A DNA stretch of 64,000 bases from Azospirillum sp. TSA2s (GCF_004923315.1 NZ_CP039651.1:186001-250000), one strand, 5' to 3'; numbered from the stretch's first letter, positions 27,395-37,381 are shown. Notes: generated by a model not told the origin, from the sequence alone. Translations and numbers: made by a program.

Positions 27395-29454
27395 GGGCCG
27401 GACCCGTTCCGGCGGCGGCGATGCACGCCTGTGATCGCGTTGCCTCCGTCTTTCCGCCGAGGCACTGTGATGATGCCGAGTACGTGGCTTACATCCACGG
27501 GCTGCCGCTGGCGCCCAAGGTCAAACGCCAACGCATCGCCATCCGACGCCGGTTCGAGCGGTTTTGGCCGGATCTCGCGGACTGGTTCGCGGCGCCCATG
27601 GGGGTGCGCGTCGCCCGATTGCCGGCCCGGCACCGGGGCGACGCCGTCCGCATCAACAGCTACGCGGCGCGCAGCTATCTGTACTACCTGGCGCTCACGG
27701 ATCGGATCCGGCTCGATCCGCCCTGGCTGTTGGCCATCGGCGACCTCCGGGCCGTCCAAGTGGCGGCGTCGCTCGGAATCGACCTGGGAATCGAATTGCT
27801 TGCGGCGGAGGCTGCTGCCCACGGACTGGAACGGTTCGGCGCCAAGCTCAGCTTAGCCTGGGGGATGGCGCGCATCGCCCTGTGCTTCGGAGCCCGCGGG
27901 GCCGCCGCAGTTTCGGACGACCATGTGGATGCGCTGATGGCGGCCATCCGGGAATTCGGCGCTCGGCCGGACGTCGGCGAGTTCTGGGGTTCTACAGAGC
28001 GGTTCCGGGTGTCGCCCGCCAAGGCCTGGGTGACCCACCTCGGCCGACTGCGAATGATCCTTTACCACCGCGGCCAGGCTGCAGCCGAGCCGCGCAAGGC
28101 GATGCCGGGCTACGCGGCTCCCGCGCCGCCGCAAGTGGCCATGCTGGCCTTGGTCGAGCGCTGGCTGGAGGTGCGCCGGCTGACCGACAACCCGTCCACG
28201 GTCTATCACCTGTCCGTCGGCATGCGGCATTTCCTGCATTATCTGGCGGAGACCGTGCCGGAGGTGCAGGACTTCGGCGCGGTGACCCGCGACCACGCGC
28301 AGGGCTTCATGCACCGGATGGCGACGGAGATCCGGCCAACGACGGGACGCATTCTGGCGCCAAACACCCGTCGCGACCGGACAGGCGCTCTGGCGCAGTT
28401 TTGCCGGCAGACGGCCGCCTGGGGCTGGGAGGGCGCTCCGCCCCGGCAACTGGTCGACCGGCGTGACTATCCTCGGGCGGCGGAGCGCATCCCCCGGTAC
28501 ATCCCTGCCGACGAGCTGGCGCGGCTCATGGTGGCCATCCGGTCCATGACGTGCGTGTATCAACGCGCCGCCCTACTCGTGGCGCGCTGGTCCGGCGCGC
28601 GGCGGGCGGAGGTGCGTCGCCTCGCCATTGACTGCCTTGACCGCTACCCCGACGGGACAGCGCGGCTGCGGCTGCCGGCCGGCAAAACGCTGCGTGAGCG
28701 CATTGTGCCCCTGCACGACGAGGCGGCCGAGGCGATCCGGGGGGTGCAGGCGCTACGGGATGGCCGTCCGGATCGGCCCTGCACCGACGAGGTCACCGGC
28801 CTTGGCGTGCGCTACCTGTTCGTGATGAACGGGCGGCGTTTGTCGTTGCATTACCTGTTCGAGACGGCCTTGCAGGCTGCCTGCCGTGAGGCCGGACTGG
28901 TCGATGCCCGAGGCCGAGGCACCGTGTCGGCGCACCGGTTCCGGCACACCGTCGGCACTGAGCTGGCGGAGAAGGGGGCCCGCCTGCACACGATCATGAG
29001 CATCCTGGGCCACCAGAGCCCCGCGATGTCGATGGTGTATGCGCGGATCAGCGACCCGGAGGTTCTGCGCGATTACCGGTCCGTGCTGGGCCCGGGCGCC
29101 GTCATCGCCGGCCCCGGTGTCGAAGCGCTGCGCGCGGGCCGGCTGTCGGATGAGGCCGTGGACTGGCTCAAGCTCAACTTCCTGAAGACCGAACTGGAGT
29201 TGGGACACTGCCTGCGGCTGCCCTCCGAGGGGCCGTGCGAGTGCGACCTCTACCTGACCTGCGCGCGGTTCGTGACAACGCCGGCCTACGCCGGCCGGCT
29301 ACGGGAGCGGCGGCACGTCGAGATGACCTTGGTCGAGGATGCGCGCTGCCGGGGATGGCCCCGGGAGGTGGACCGCCACCGCGCCGTTGTGGCCAGGATC
29401 GAGGGGCTGCTCGGCGAGTTGGGCGAGCCGATTGATCCGCCACCTCAAGGCTGA
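27391..29454 (+). CDS. Tyrosine recombinase, Tn554 TnpB-like (687 aa)
   Basis: A long recombinase: an extra N-terminal region of about 250 residues, a core-binding domain (WLEVRRLTDNPSTVYHLSVG), then the catalytic domain with Arg in ARWSGARRAEVRRL, SAHRFRHTVGTELAE, LGHQSPAMSMVYARI (Tyr). A C-terminal Cys-containing tail (CECDLYLTCARF) is characteristic of large TnpB-type recombinases. Length matches Tn554 TnpB (about 630 aa). It follows the smaller recombinase with a 4-nt overlap. Confidence 0.88.
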   Translation: MRAGPVPAAAMHACDRVASVFPPRHCDDAEYVAYIHGLPLAPKVKRQRIAIRRRFERFWPDLADWFAAPMGVRVARLPARHRGDAVRINSYAARSYLYYLALTDRIRLDPPWLLAIGDLRAVQVAASLGIDLGIELLAAEAAAHGLERFGAKLSLAWGMARIALCFGARGAAAVSDDHVDALMAAIREFGARPDVGEFWGSTERFRVSPAKAWVTHLGRLRMILYHRGQAAAEPRKAMPGYAAPAPPQVAMLALVERWLEVRRLTDNPSTVYHLSVGMRHFLHYLAETVPEVQDFGAVTRDHAQGFMHRMATEIRPTTGRILAPNTRRDRTGALAQFCRQTAAWGWEGAPPRQLVDRRDYPRAAERIPRYIPADELARLMVAIRSMTCVYQRAALLVARWSGARRAEVRRLAIDCLDRYPDGTARLRLPAGKTLRERIVPLHDEAAEAIRGVQALRDGRPDRPCTDEVTGLGVRYLFVMNGRRLSLHYLFETALQAACREAGLVDARGRGTVSAHRFRHTVGTELAEKGARLHTIMSILGHQSPAMSMVYARISDPEVLRDYRSVLGPGAVIAGPGVEALRAGRLSDEAVDWLKLNFLKTELELGHCLRLPSEGPCECDLYLTCARFVTTPAYAGRLRERRHVEMTLVEDARCRGWPREVDRHRAVVARIEGLLGELGEPIDPPPQG

Positions 29455-29474
29455 CCGGCGGCTGACCGGATGGG

Positions 29475-29550
29475 TCCACAGCAACCCCCCGTGCGCCGCT
29501 CCGCCAGCTGCTTGAGGAGCGCTTCGCGGCGCACGGGGCCCCTCTGTGGA
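29475..29550. repeat. Long hairpin near the right end of the Tn554-like element
   Basis: A perfect 13-bp inverted repeat, CCCCGTGCGCCGC (29487-29499) with GCGGCGCACGGGG (29526-29538), is nested inside a 7-bp outer pair TCCACAG (29475-29481) and CTGTGGA (29544-29550). It lies between the second recombinase stop and the element end. It could terminate transcription or be a recombinase or accessory-protein site; there is no T-tract on the plus strand. Confidence 0.7.
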
Positions 29551-29596
29551 CTATCCGGACAGCCGCCTCCAGTTCCCTCTTGACTGTCCATGTAAC

Positions 29597-31873
29597 GCTC
29601 GCGCCGCCGGTATCCGTGTAGTGCTCCTCGACGGCAAGGCCACTCTGGTGATGAAGAAGGCCATCGATGACGTGGGGCGCCTCGCTGGCGGTCGCGGCGA
29701 TCACCTTGGTGTGGTAAGGGCCGTACTGGTCGGAGACATGGGTGTAGAAGGCGATGCCCGGCTCGTTGCCGTGATGGGCGTTCACATCGCCGATGGCTTC
29801 GCCGCGACCGCCGGCGCGGTAGAACTGCCCGTCGGAGGATGACGTACGACCATCGCCCCAGACGGTGGCCAGAGGCAAGGCCCGATGCGTGTCGATGATG
29901 CGGGCGAGCGCCGCCATGTAGGTGTCGTCGCGGACGTGCCAGTCGTGCATCCAGGCCAGTTGCCGCATCGATGATCCCCGGCAGGCTTCCGACATCCGTG
30001 ACAGGCCGAGGTTGATGCCGTCAGCCAGGACAGCGGTCAACACCGCCGCCCGGTCGTCGGCGGGACGGCCGCTGCGCTGGTGCGTGAAGCAGCCGGAGAA
30101 GTCGGTCCAGCCGTCCACCTCCAGCAGAAGGTCGGTGACCTTGATCCGGGGCATGAGATCGTAGGCGCGGCGGCCAAGTTCCTCGGCCTCTGGTGGGGTC
30201 GTGTCCCGGATCGGCGTTACGCGGAGTTCACCGTTGGACAGGTCGACGTCCTCCAGCAACCCCTTCCCAGCAAGGCCCGCCACTTCGGCGGCGATGCGGT
30301 CCAGTTCGGCGCCCCTTTCGGCAAGATGCCCCTCGGCGTTGCGTAGAATGGCCACGGGCAGCGCCCCCTCTTCCCGAAGAATGTCGAAGGTCGGACGCGG
30401 CATGAGGCAGCTTTCGAAATCCCGGTATTGGCGGCTCCCCTCGACCCAGATGTCGCCCGCCCGCAACCGGTCGCGCAGTTCGGACAGCGCGCAGATTTCA
30501 TAAGCTTTCCGGTCGATGCCTTCCTTCTTGATGACGAAGGGGCGCCAGGACCGGCGGATGAAGCCGGTCGGCGGTTTATCGGGCAGGGTGCGGCGCCCGG
30601 CGGCGTGCATGACCCGAATGACGTCGAGCGCCCGCAGCAACGGCGTCACCGAGGAACTGCCGAGAAAGGTGAAGCGGTTGAGTAGCGTGGGGGCGAAGGC
30701 CCGGACGGTGGCGTAGCGGCCAAGCATCTCGGTGCGGGGATCGGCGGCCTCCGGCTTTGCCAAGGCTTCGCTGTCGGTGACGCATTTCATGAAGCGGAAC
30801 CAACCGACACCTTGGTCGACGGCTTCGAAGGGATCGGTTCCGGCCTCCCGCGCACCAATCACCGCCTTGCACGCGGTCAGCAGCACCCGCAGTTGGGTCT
30901 GGGTGTCACGGACGGAGCGCAGGGTGTTTTCTGCCGTCCGGCGCTCGGCCTTCCGCGCCAGACTGCCGATCAGCTTGTCGAACATCGACAGGGTGACGTC
31001 GGTCAGATCCATCTCCAAACGGATCGCGGTGGCAGTGAGAACGGCCCGTCGGCGCGACGTTGCCAGATCCTGAAGGTGTTGCGGCGTCATCCGCAGGCCT
31101 TCGGCGGCGAGGCGCTCGAACGCGACCTCCGGCACACGGGCGCGCGACGCCCGGTCGATGCCGAGAGCCTTCAAGGCGGTGAGGCGCTCGATGACCGCCA
31201 GCATGTTGCGGGCAGTGGGGGCCGCCGGCACACGGCGCAGCCAGGCGAGCATCGTCGTTTCGGTGTCGGCCCAGGGGGTCAGCAATCGGTCCAGTGCGTC
31301 GGTCGACCGCTGATCGATTCCCTCGACGAGTGCGCGGTGCAGAATTCGTTCGGCCCGGCCGCGGGCTTGGTGGAGCATCAGCTCCAGGATCGCGGCCGAA
31401 GGGATCAGGATGCGGCGGCGGCGGAACTCATCGATGAGGGTCGTCGCCAGAATGATTGAGTCTCGCGCTATCTGTGCCTTGGAGGTCAGCCAAGCGGCGA
31501 GATCACGGAAAAGCGTGCGGTCGAAGGCGCGATGCCCGGTTCGTGCCATGATCGCGGCGACCTGCTCGCGCCGATTCTGGTCGCGTCGGCTGTAGGCGAT
31601 GAAGTCTTCCGGTTCGGCGGCCACCTGCCGGGCCACGAACTCCAGCAGCGCGGTGGGTGGGCGCTCATCCGGTCCGGGAACCCGCCCCGGATGATGGAGA
31701 TAGCAGAGCAGAATCGCGCAGCCCAGGCGGGTATGCGGCGTCCGCCGGAGAGCAACGATATCGAGGTCATCCCGGCCCAGGGTGTAGTGGCGCACCATGG
31801 CACGCTCATCGTCCGGTACCGCCAGAAACCTCGCCCATTGCTCCTCGGTCAGCAGCCGCCGACGCGCCATCAT
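29597..31873 (-). pseudogene. tnpA: Tn3-family transposase TnpA, N-terminal part (759 aa)
   Basis: The gene starts with RRRLLTEEQWARFLAVPDDE and RHYTLGRDDLDIVALRR, the N-terminal DNA-binding region of Tn3-family transposases. The first two catalytic acidic residues lie near VWGDGRTSSSDGQFYRAGGR and the next motif GIAFYTHVSDQYGPYHTKVI. The genuine frame runs to TDTGGAS at 29597; codons beyond it (to 29174) are Tn554-like element sequence read in reverse. The protein is interrupted and transposase is presumably inactive while the insertion remains. Confidence 0.92.
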
Positions 31874-32120
31874 TATCTCCGATCAATCATCCAGGTTTAG
31901 AAGAGGTACGGCCCAAGAAGACGCGTGCAGGACCCATCCTCGGCCAGCTGGCGATGATGACCGGCGCAATCATCGTCCTGGAATGCCAAGGGTTCGTAAC
32001 CGCGCGCCCAACCTGCGGAATCACACCGGGGCGATGGTGAGGGGTGTCGATCCCCCTCTGCCATAGCCGGCAATCTTCAGAGGAAATGCAGCCGGAAGCG
32101 GCGACAGCGCTCGCGCCGGT

Positions 32121-32834
32121 TCAGCTGGTGGTGCTGACCGTCCAGGTCGCGCTGGTGATGCCGGGGTGGTTCTCCAAGGCGATTACGGCGCGGTCAAGTT
32201 CCGCGGGGTCGGCGGTGGTGGGCACCAGCGTGGCGCCGAGTTCCACCTGCTCGTCGGATTCCGACAGCAGTTCGATACCGCGGAGCGGATAGTTCGCCCT
32301 CTCAAGCTCGCTGGCGATGGCGTCACGGACGTCCGACAGGTTTTCCGGGTCGCAGATGACATGGACGCGGTAAAGCGCCTCCGTCACCCGCTCGTCGATC
32401 GGCAGGCGGTTGACGTAGTTGACCAGGGGCCGCAGCAAGGTGTTCCCGGCCAGAACAAAGCCAGTCAGCATCACCGCCTCCACCGGCAGTCCACATCCGG
32501 CACAGGCGCCGACGGCGGCCGAACACCACAGCGTGGCCGCCGTGTTGAGGCCCCGGACGTTGGTTCCCTCCTTCATGATGACACCGGCGCCGAGGAAACC
32601 AATCCCCGACACGACGTAAGCGACGATCCGGATCGCCCCTTCGGCGCCGAACAGCCGCATGCCGATGTCGGAAAAGGCCGCCGCCCCGACGGCAACCAGA
32701 ACGTTGGTGCGCAGCCCGGCGGTGCGCTGCCGGTACTGGCGCTCAAAGCCGATCAGACCGCCCAGGACGAAGGCTGCGGTGAAGGAGGAGGCGGTCGATA
32801 CCGCCGTCGCGAGATCAGGCAGAGTGAGCGGCAT
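32121..32834 (-). CDS. MgtC/SapB-family membrane protein (237 aa)
   Basis: The N-terminal half has the MgtC-type membrane domain: FVLGGLIGFERQYRQRTAGL, RTNVLVAVGAAAF, then VVSGIGFLGAGVIMKEGTNV and GLNTAATLWCSAAVGACAG. A cytosolic ACT-like tail follows. MgtC-type proteins modulate Mg2+ homeostasis and ATPases. The ATG at 32834 overlaps the stop of the CDF gene by 20 nt, so both are in one transcript. Confidence 0.9.
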   Translation of the reverse strand: MPLTLPDLATAVSTASSFTAAFVLGGLIGFERQYRQRTAGLRTNVLVAVGAAAFSDIGMRLFGAEGAIRIVAYVVSGIGFLGAGVIMKEGTNVRGLNTAATLWCSAAVGACAGCGLPVEAVMLTGFVLAGNTLLRPLVNYVNRLPIDERVTEALYRVHVICDPENLSDVRDAIASELERANYPLRGIELLSESDEQVELGATLVPTTADPAELDRAVIALENHPGITSATWTVSTTS

Positions 32835-34242
32835 CGGCGGAAGCCCCCGTGGCGGAAGGGATCGAGAGCGGACCATCATGGTCCGGTTCCGAGTGGCCGA
32901 CGACACGGACGATGTCCGGATGCAGGTCGCGGATGTGCCGCTCCAGCGCGTCCATGGCGTCGTGGATCGTCACAACGGTGTCGGTTGGAACGACATGGCT
33001 GTGGAAGGTCACCACCAGCCCGGCCGCAGTCTGGCGGACCCGCAGATTGTGGATGTCCAGCAGCCGGCCGTCGCGGCGGATGAACGCCGTCATTTGGCTC
33101 TGCATCTCAGCCAGCCGGCCGAGGTCGGCGTCGGTGCCGTTCAACCCGGCGTCCTGCAGGGGTTCGATGTGGCTCTCGACCTCGATGTCGGAACCCAGCT
33201 CGTCCTTGATCGCGGATTCCAGGCGCGACGACAGGTCATGCGCGGCCTGGATCGTCAGGCCACCCTCCACCTCCAGATCGAAACCGACCGACAGCCGGCC
33301 GCTTACCCGCTGGACCGTGACGTGATGGACGGCGAGGCCCAGATTGGCCGCGCGCACCATCACCCGCTCCATCACCGTCTCGTCGTCCAGGGCCAGCGGG
33401 TGTGTCGCGATCGACACCTCCGCCTCGGGCATCTCGGTGCCGATGGCGGCGACCGCCCGGTCCCGCAATGCCTGGACGGCCTCCAGCGGCAAGGTGCGGC
33501 CGACCAGGAGGTCGAGGTCGACGAACAGCACGCTGCCCGCCGGGCGGACCCGCACGCGCCGGACCCCCGCGATCCCGGGGATCGCCGAGACGATGGCGGC
33601 GACCCGCTCGGCGGCGCCGGCGGGGGCGGCGTCGATCAGCGTGTCGATGGTCCGTCGGCCCAGCCGGTAGCCGGCGAGGCAGACGAAGACCGACACCCCG
33701 ATGGCGGCAAGCGCATCGCCCTTGGGATAGCCGAGCCACACCAGCCCCAACCCGACCAGCACCACCGCCGAACTGAGGATGTCCGAGGAGAAGTGCAGCG
33801 CGTCGGCCTCCAGCGCCTGGCTGCGGGTCTCCCTGGCGACGCGCGACAGCTCGTGCGCCCGGTAGGCGTCGATGGCGATCGAGACCAGCACCGCCCCGAT
33901 CGACCACCAGGTCGCCTGAACCTCCGCATCGCCGGTAACCAGACGATGGACCGCCTCGTAGGCGATCCAGGCGCTGGTCAGGAACAGCAGCCCGGTTTCG
34001 CCGAGGGCGGTGACGCTCTCGATCTTGCCATGGCCATAGGGGTGCCCGGCGTCGGCCGGCTTGTCGCTGACACGGACGGCGAGATAGGTCATCACCGTGG
34101 CCCCGAGGTCGAGCAGGCTGTGCGCGCCCTCCGAGATCAGGCCGAGACTGCCGGTGCTGAGCCCCACCGCGAACTTGCCGACGGTCATCGCCCCGCTCGC
34201 CGCGATGGAGCCGAGGGCGACCGCTTCCTTTTCGTTGTTCAT
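32815..34242 (-). CDS. Cation diffusion facilitator (CDF) transporter with duplicated cytoplasmic domain (475 aa)
   Basis: Six membrane segments lie within the first 210 residues. The metal-site signatures are HSLLD (EGAHSLLDLGATV) and HFSSD (ALHFSSDILSS), with GHPYGHGKIE between helices 2 and 3. Two cytoplasmic ferredoxin-like modules follow instead of one, explaining its length (usual about 300 aa). It exchanges divalent metal (Mn, Fe, Zn or Co) for protons in the inner membrane; the site does not settle which. I start at 34242 (MNNEKEAVALGS). Confidence 0.9.
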   Translation of the reverse strand: MNNEKEAVALGSIAASGAMTVGKFAVGLSTGSLGLISEGAHSLLDLGATVMTYLAVRVSDKPADAGHPYGHGKIESVTALGETGLLFLTSAWIAYEAVHRLVTGDAEVQATWWSIGAVLVSIAIDAYRAHELSRVARETRSQALEADALHFSSDILSSAVVLVGLGLVWLGYPKGDALAAIGVSVFVCLAGYRLGRRTIDTLIDAAPAGAAERVAAIVSAIPGIAGVRRVRVRPAGSVLFVDLDLLVGRTLPLEAVQALRDRAVAAIGTEMPEAEVSIATHPLALDDETVMERVMVRAANLGLAVHHVTVQRVSGRLSVGFDLEVEGGLTIQAAHDLSSRLESAIKDELGSDIEVESHIEPLQDAGLNGTDADLGRLAEMQSQMTAFIRRDGRLLDIHNLRVRQTAAGLVVTFHSHVVPTDTVVTIHDAMDALERHIRDLHPDIVRVVGHSEPDHDGPLSIPSATGASADAAHSA

Positions 34243-34273
34243 GATGCCGGTCCTCCGGACAAGGTGTGGCGGC

Positions 34274-35584
34274 TTATTCGGCGTCCTCGAATTCGAACGT
34301 CTCGGCTTCATCGTCATAGGTGAACAGCTCGGCATAGCGCGCCCAGCTCGTCACCGCCTTCAGGGTCTCCTCGGCATAGTCCTCGCTCATGAAGGCCTCC
34401 AGCTCCTCCTGGAACTGTGCGCTGGGAACCCGGTGGTTCGGCGCCCCCTTGAGCGTGGCGTGGATGTGCGCGGCCAGCGGCACATAGAGGACGAGATGCT
34501 CGGCGAACAGGCGCTTGCGGTCGTCCACCCCGGACTCGGCGAACAGGCGGCCGGGTTCGGTCAGATGGATGTCGCCCTCCGCCACCTCGGCGAATCCCAG
34601 CATCTGCAGCGCCTCGGCGATGGGGAACAGGTCGTCGATCTCGTGCTGCAGACCGGCGGCGAGATGCGGCAGGTCGGCCTTGCCGAGATAGGCGGGCGAT
34701 GCCAGCGTTTCCATCAAGCCGGCCAGCAGGTTGGTCGACACCCGCTCCAGCGGTTGGGCATGGACCGGACGTCGCTTCTCCGTCGCACTGGCCGGAACGG
34801 GCAGCGGCTTGCGCGCCGTCATCAGCCCGTAGATGTCGTCGACCATGGCGCGGAATGCCGGCTCCAGACGGTTGCGCGGGTGCGGCAGCTCGACCCGGAT
34901 TTCCGCGGCAACCCGACCGGGGTTGGAGGAGAACACCAGGATGCGGTCGCACATCAGCACCGCCTCCTCGATGTTGTGCGTCACCATCAGGATCGATTTG
35001 ATCGGCAGCCGCCGCTCCATCCACAGGTCGAGCAGATCGGTGCGCAGTGTTTCCGCCGTCAGCACGTCCAGCGCCGAGAACGGCTCGTCCATCAGCAGGA
35101 TTTCCGGATGCACGACCAGCGCGCGGGCGAAACCGACCCGCTGGCGCATGCCGCCCGACAGCTCCTTCGGATAGGCGGATTCGAAGCCGGACAGGCCGAT
35201 CAGGTCGATCGCCTCCTCGGTCCGGGCCTCGGCCTCCCCGGCGGGGACGCCCTTGGCTTTCAACCCGGCCATGACGTTCTCCCACACGGTCAGCCAGGGG
35301 AACAGGGCGAAGGTCTGGAAGACCATCGCCACCCCGTCGGTCGGGCCGCCGACCGCCTCGCCATGATGACGCACCGCACCGGCGGTCGGCTTGACCAGCC
35401 CTGCGACGATGCGCAGCAGCGTGGATTTTCCCGAGCCGGAACGGCCGAGCAGGCCGACGACCTCGCCGTCGCGCAAGGTCAGATCGACGTTGTCGAGGAC
35501 GACATAATCCTGGCCGGACGGCTTGGCATAGGCCTGACGGACGCCGTTCAGCTCGAAAAGGGTGGTGTTCACGGTGTTCAGCAT
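34274..35584 (-). CDS. NitT/TauT-type ABC transporter ATP-binding protein with AAA-associated C-terminal domain (436 aa)
   Basis: Residues 1-260 are an ABC ATPase: Walker A GRSGSGKST, Q-loop VFQTFALFPWLTV, signature LSGGMRQRVGFARA, Walker B EILLMDEPFSALD, and the switch His in MVTHNIEEA. After a linker, residues 290-436 form the AAA-associated winged domain common in this ABC subfamily. Start at 35584 (MLNTVNTTLFELNGV). It pairs with the fused permease upstream, 13 nt away. Substrate is not shown by sequence. Confidence 0.92.
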   Translation of the reverse strand: MLNTVNTTLFELNGVRQAYAKPSGQDYVVLDNVDLTLRDGEVVGLLGRSGSGKSTLLRIVAGLVKPTAGAVRHHGEAVGGPTDGVAMVFQTFALFPWLTVWENVMAGLKAKGVPAGEAEARTEEAIDLIGLSGFESAYPKELSGGMRQRVGFARALVVHPEILLMDEPFSALDVLTAETLRTDLLDLWMERRLPIKSILMVTHNIEEAVLMCDRILVFSSNPGRVAAEIRVELPHPRNRLEPAFRAMVDDIYGLMTARKPLPVPASATEKRRPVHAQPLERVSTNLLAGLMETLASPAYLGKADLPHLAAGLQHEIDDLFPIAEALQMLGFAEVAEGDIHLTEPGRLFAESGVDDRKRLFAEHLVLYVPLAAHIHATLKGAPNHRVPSAQFQEELEAFMSEDYAEETLKAVTSWARYAELFTYDDEAETFEFEDAE

Positions 35585-35597
35585 GACGGTGTCCCTT

Positions 35598-37367
35598 TCA
35601 GGCGAGGCGCAGACGGCGTTCGGCGAACGCATAGAGCGGACGCCACAGCAGGCGATTGAACAGGATGACGAACAGCGACATGACGGCGATGCCCAGCACG
35701 ATGCGCGGGTAATCCCCGGCGGTCGTCGCCTGGGCGATGTAGCTGCCCAGGCCGTGGGCGGTCAGCGTGGTGTCCCCCCAGCTCACCGCCTCGGCGACGA
35801 TGCTGGCGTTCCACGAACCGCCGGACGCGGTGACCGCCCCGGTGACGTAATAGGGGAAGACGCCCGGCAGCATGACGTCGCGCCACCATTGCCAGCCACG
35901 GATGCGGAAATTGGCCGCCGCCTCCTTCAGATCGCTGGGGAAGGCGGTGGCCCCGGCGATGACGTTGAACAGGATGTACCACTGGGTGCCGAGGATCATC
36001 AGCGGGCTGAGCCAGACATCCGGGTTCAGGTCGAAGCGGACGATCGCCACCACCGCCACCGGGAACAGCAGGTTGGCTGGGAAGGCGGCGAGGAACTGGG
36101 CTGCCGGCTGCACCTTCTCCGCCAGCCGCGGCCGCAGTCCGATCATCACGCCCAACGGCACCCAGACCAGCGTCGCCGCCACGATCAGCGCCACCACCCG
36201 CAGCAGCGTCGCTCCGCCGAGCAGGAAGGCGGTGCCGACGTCGCTCCATTCCACGCCCGACGCGATGAAGGTCACCATCGACCAGCCGCAATAGAGCCCG
36301 GTCATCACCAGGACGCCGTACCACGCCATGTCCACCGCCTTGACCGGCACGCGCTCCAGACAGCGCAGGATCGAGCGCCGGGCCGGGTCGACGGCCAAGC
36401 CGGCCCCGAATCCGGCGGGCAAGGCCAGCCGCCACCAGACTGCCCTCCCCAGCAGGGCATCGAGCGGCGCGAACAGCGCGCGGAAGAAACGGGTATGCTG
36501 GAACAGGTCGAGCAGCCAGGAGTCCGGCACCACCTGCGCGCCGGTCAGTTCGACCCGGAACTTGTCGGCCCAGGCGACCAGCGGGCGGAACAGCAGCTGG
36601 TCGTAGGCCAGGATGACCAGCAGCATCGCCAGCACCGCCCAGCCGACCGCGCCCAGTCGCTGCTGCGCGATGGCCTCGGCCAGATAGGAGCCGATGCCGG
36701 GCAGCGTGATGGTCTTGTCGCCGACCGTGATGGCCTCCGATGCGACGACGAAGAACCAGCCGCCCGACATCGACATCATCATGTTCCACACCAGCCCCGG
36801 CGTCGCGTAGGGTGCCTCAAGCGCCCAGAAACGCTGCCAGCCGGAAAAGCCGAAGCTGTCGGCCACCTCGTCCAGATCGCGCGGCACGGTGCGCAGCGAC
36901 TGGTAGAAGCTGAACGCCATGTTCCAGGCCTGGCTGGTGAAGATGGCGAAGATTGCCGCACACTCCGCCCCCAGCACGCTGCCGGGAAACAGCGCCAGGA
37001 AGAAGACGACGGTGAAGGAGATGTAGCCGAGCACCGGCACCGACTGCAGCACGTCCAGCACCGGGATCAGAACCATGCCGGCTCGCCGGCTCTTGGCCGC
37101 CAGGGTCGCGTAGGTGAAGGTGAAGACCAGCGACGCTGCCATCGCCGCCAGCATGCGCAGGGTCGAGCGCAGGGCGTACTCCGGCAGCATCGAGGGGTCG
37201 AGGACGACCGGCTCTGCACCGATGCCGTCCAGCGGGGCCGCCATCTGGTGCCCGCCGATGGCAACCAGTGCCAGCAGCCCGATGACCAGCGGCAGGGCGA
37301 GCAGATCCCAGCGGTTGGGCTTGGCGTCAACGGCCTTCACCGAGACGCTTGTGTTGATCCAGACCAT
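35598..37367 (-). CDS. Fused double ABC permease, NitT/TauT type (589 aa)
   Basis: Two binding-protein-dependent permease domains are joined in one chain. The first EAA-like loop is around DEVADSFGFSGWQRFWALEA and the second around KEAAANFRIRGWQWWRDVML. Each half has about six membrane segments. Together with the ATPase it would form a complete transporter needing a periplasmic binding protein that is not encoded in the window. The neighbouring CDF and MgtC genes hint at metal-related transport; that is context only. Confidence 0.9.
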   Translation of the reverse strand: MVWINTSVSVKAVDAKPNRWDLLALPLVIGLLALVAIGGHQMAAPLDGIGAEPVVLDPSMLPEYALRSTLRMLAAMAASLVFTFTYATLAAKSRRAGMVLIPVLDVLQSVPVLGYISFTVVFFLALFPGSVLGAECAAIFAIFTSQAWNMAFSFYQSLRTVPRDLDEVADSFGFSGWQRFWALEAPYATPGLVWNMMMSMSGGWFFVVASEAITVGDKTITLPGIGSYLAEAIAQQRLGAVGWAVLAMLLVILAYDQLLFRPLVAWADKFRVELTGAQVVPDSWLLDLFQHTRFFRALFAPLDALLGRAVWWRLALPAGFGAGLAVDPARRSILRCLERVPVKAVDMAWYGVLVMTGLYCGWSMVTFIASGVEWSDVGTAFLLGGATLLRVVALIVAATLVWVPLGVMIGLRPRLAEKVQPAAQFLAAFPANLLFPVAVVAIVRFDLNPDVWLSPLMILGTQWYILFNVIAGATAFPSDLKEAAANFRIRGWQWWRDVMLPGVFPYYVTGAVTASGGSWNASIVAEAVSWGDTTLTAHGLGSYIAQATTAGDYPRIVLGIAVMSLFVILFNRLLWRPLYAFAERRLRLA

Positions 37368-37381
37368 GACTGTTCCATCCC

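Larger units (their letters stand above)
26187..29596 (+). mobile_element. Tn554-like element with two tyrosine recombinases
   Basis: The ends are short inverted repeats: GTTATATGGACA at 26187 and, read from the other strand, GTTACATGGACA ending at 29596. The flanks share GCTC (26183-26186 and 29597-29600), and removing 26187-29600 restores the tnpA frame exactly. Gene content (about 380 aa plus about 690 aa tyrosine recombinases in one direction) matches TnpA and TnpB of Tn554. A third small gene (TnpC) is not apparent in 29455-29596. No cargo gene is present. Confidence 0.8.
25428..31890 (-). mobile_element. Tn3-family transposon, left end and tnpA; right end not found
   Basis: The left terminal repeat starts GGGGTCACTACACGAAAGTG at 25428, 56 nt past the tnpA stop, as usual for Tn3-family ends. 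The transposase gene is complete in total but split by a Tn554-like insertion. I could not find the matching inverted repeat to the right of the tnpA start (31873) up to 32120. No resolvase or passenger gene accompanies it. The right boundary given is only the tnpA start region. Confidence 0.75.

Noticed and set aside
29174..29596. C-terminal continuation of the N-terminal TnpA fragment beyond TDTGGAS
   Set aside because: This part is the Tn554-like element read in reverse; it has no similarity to Tn3-family transposases.
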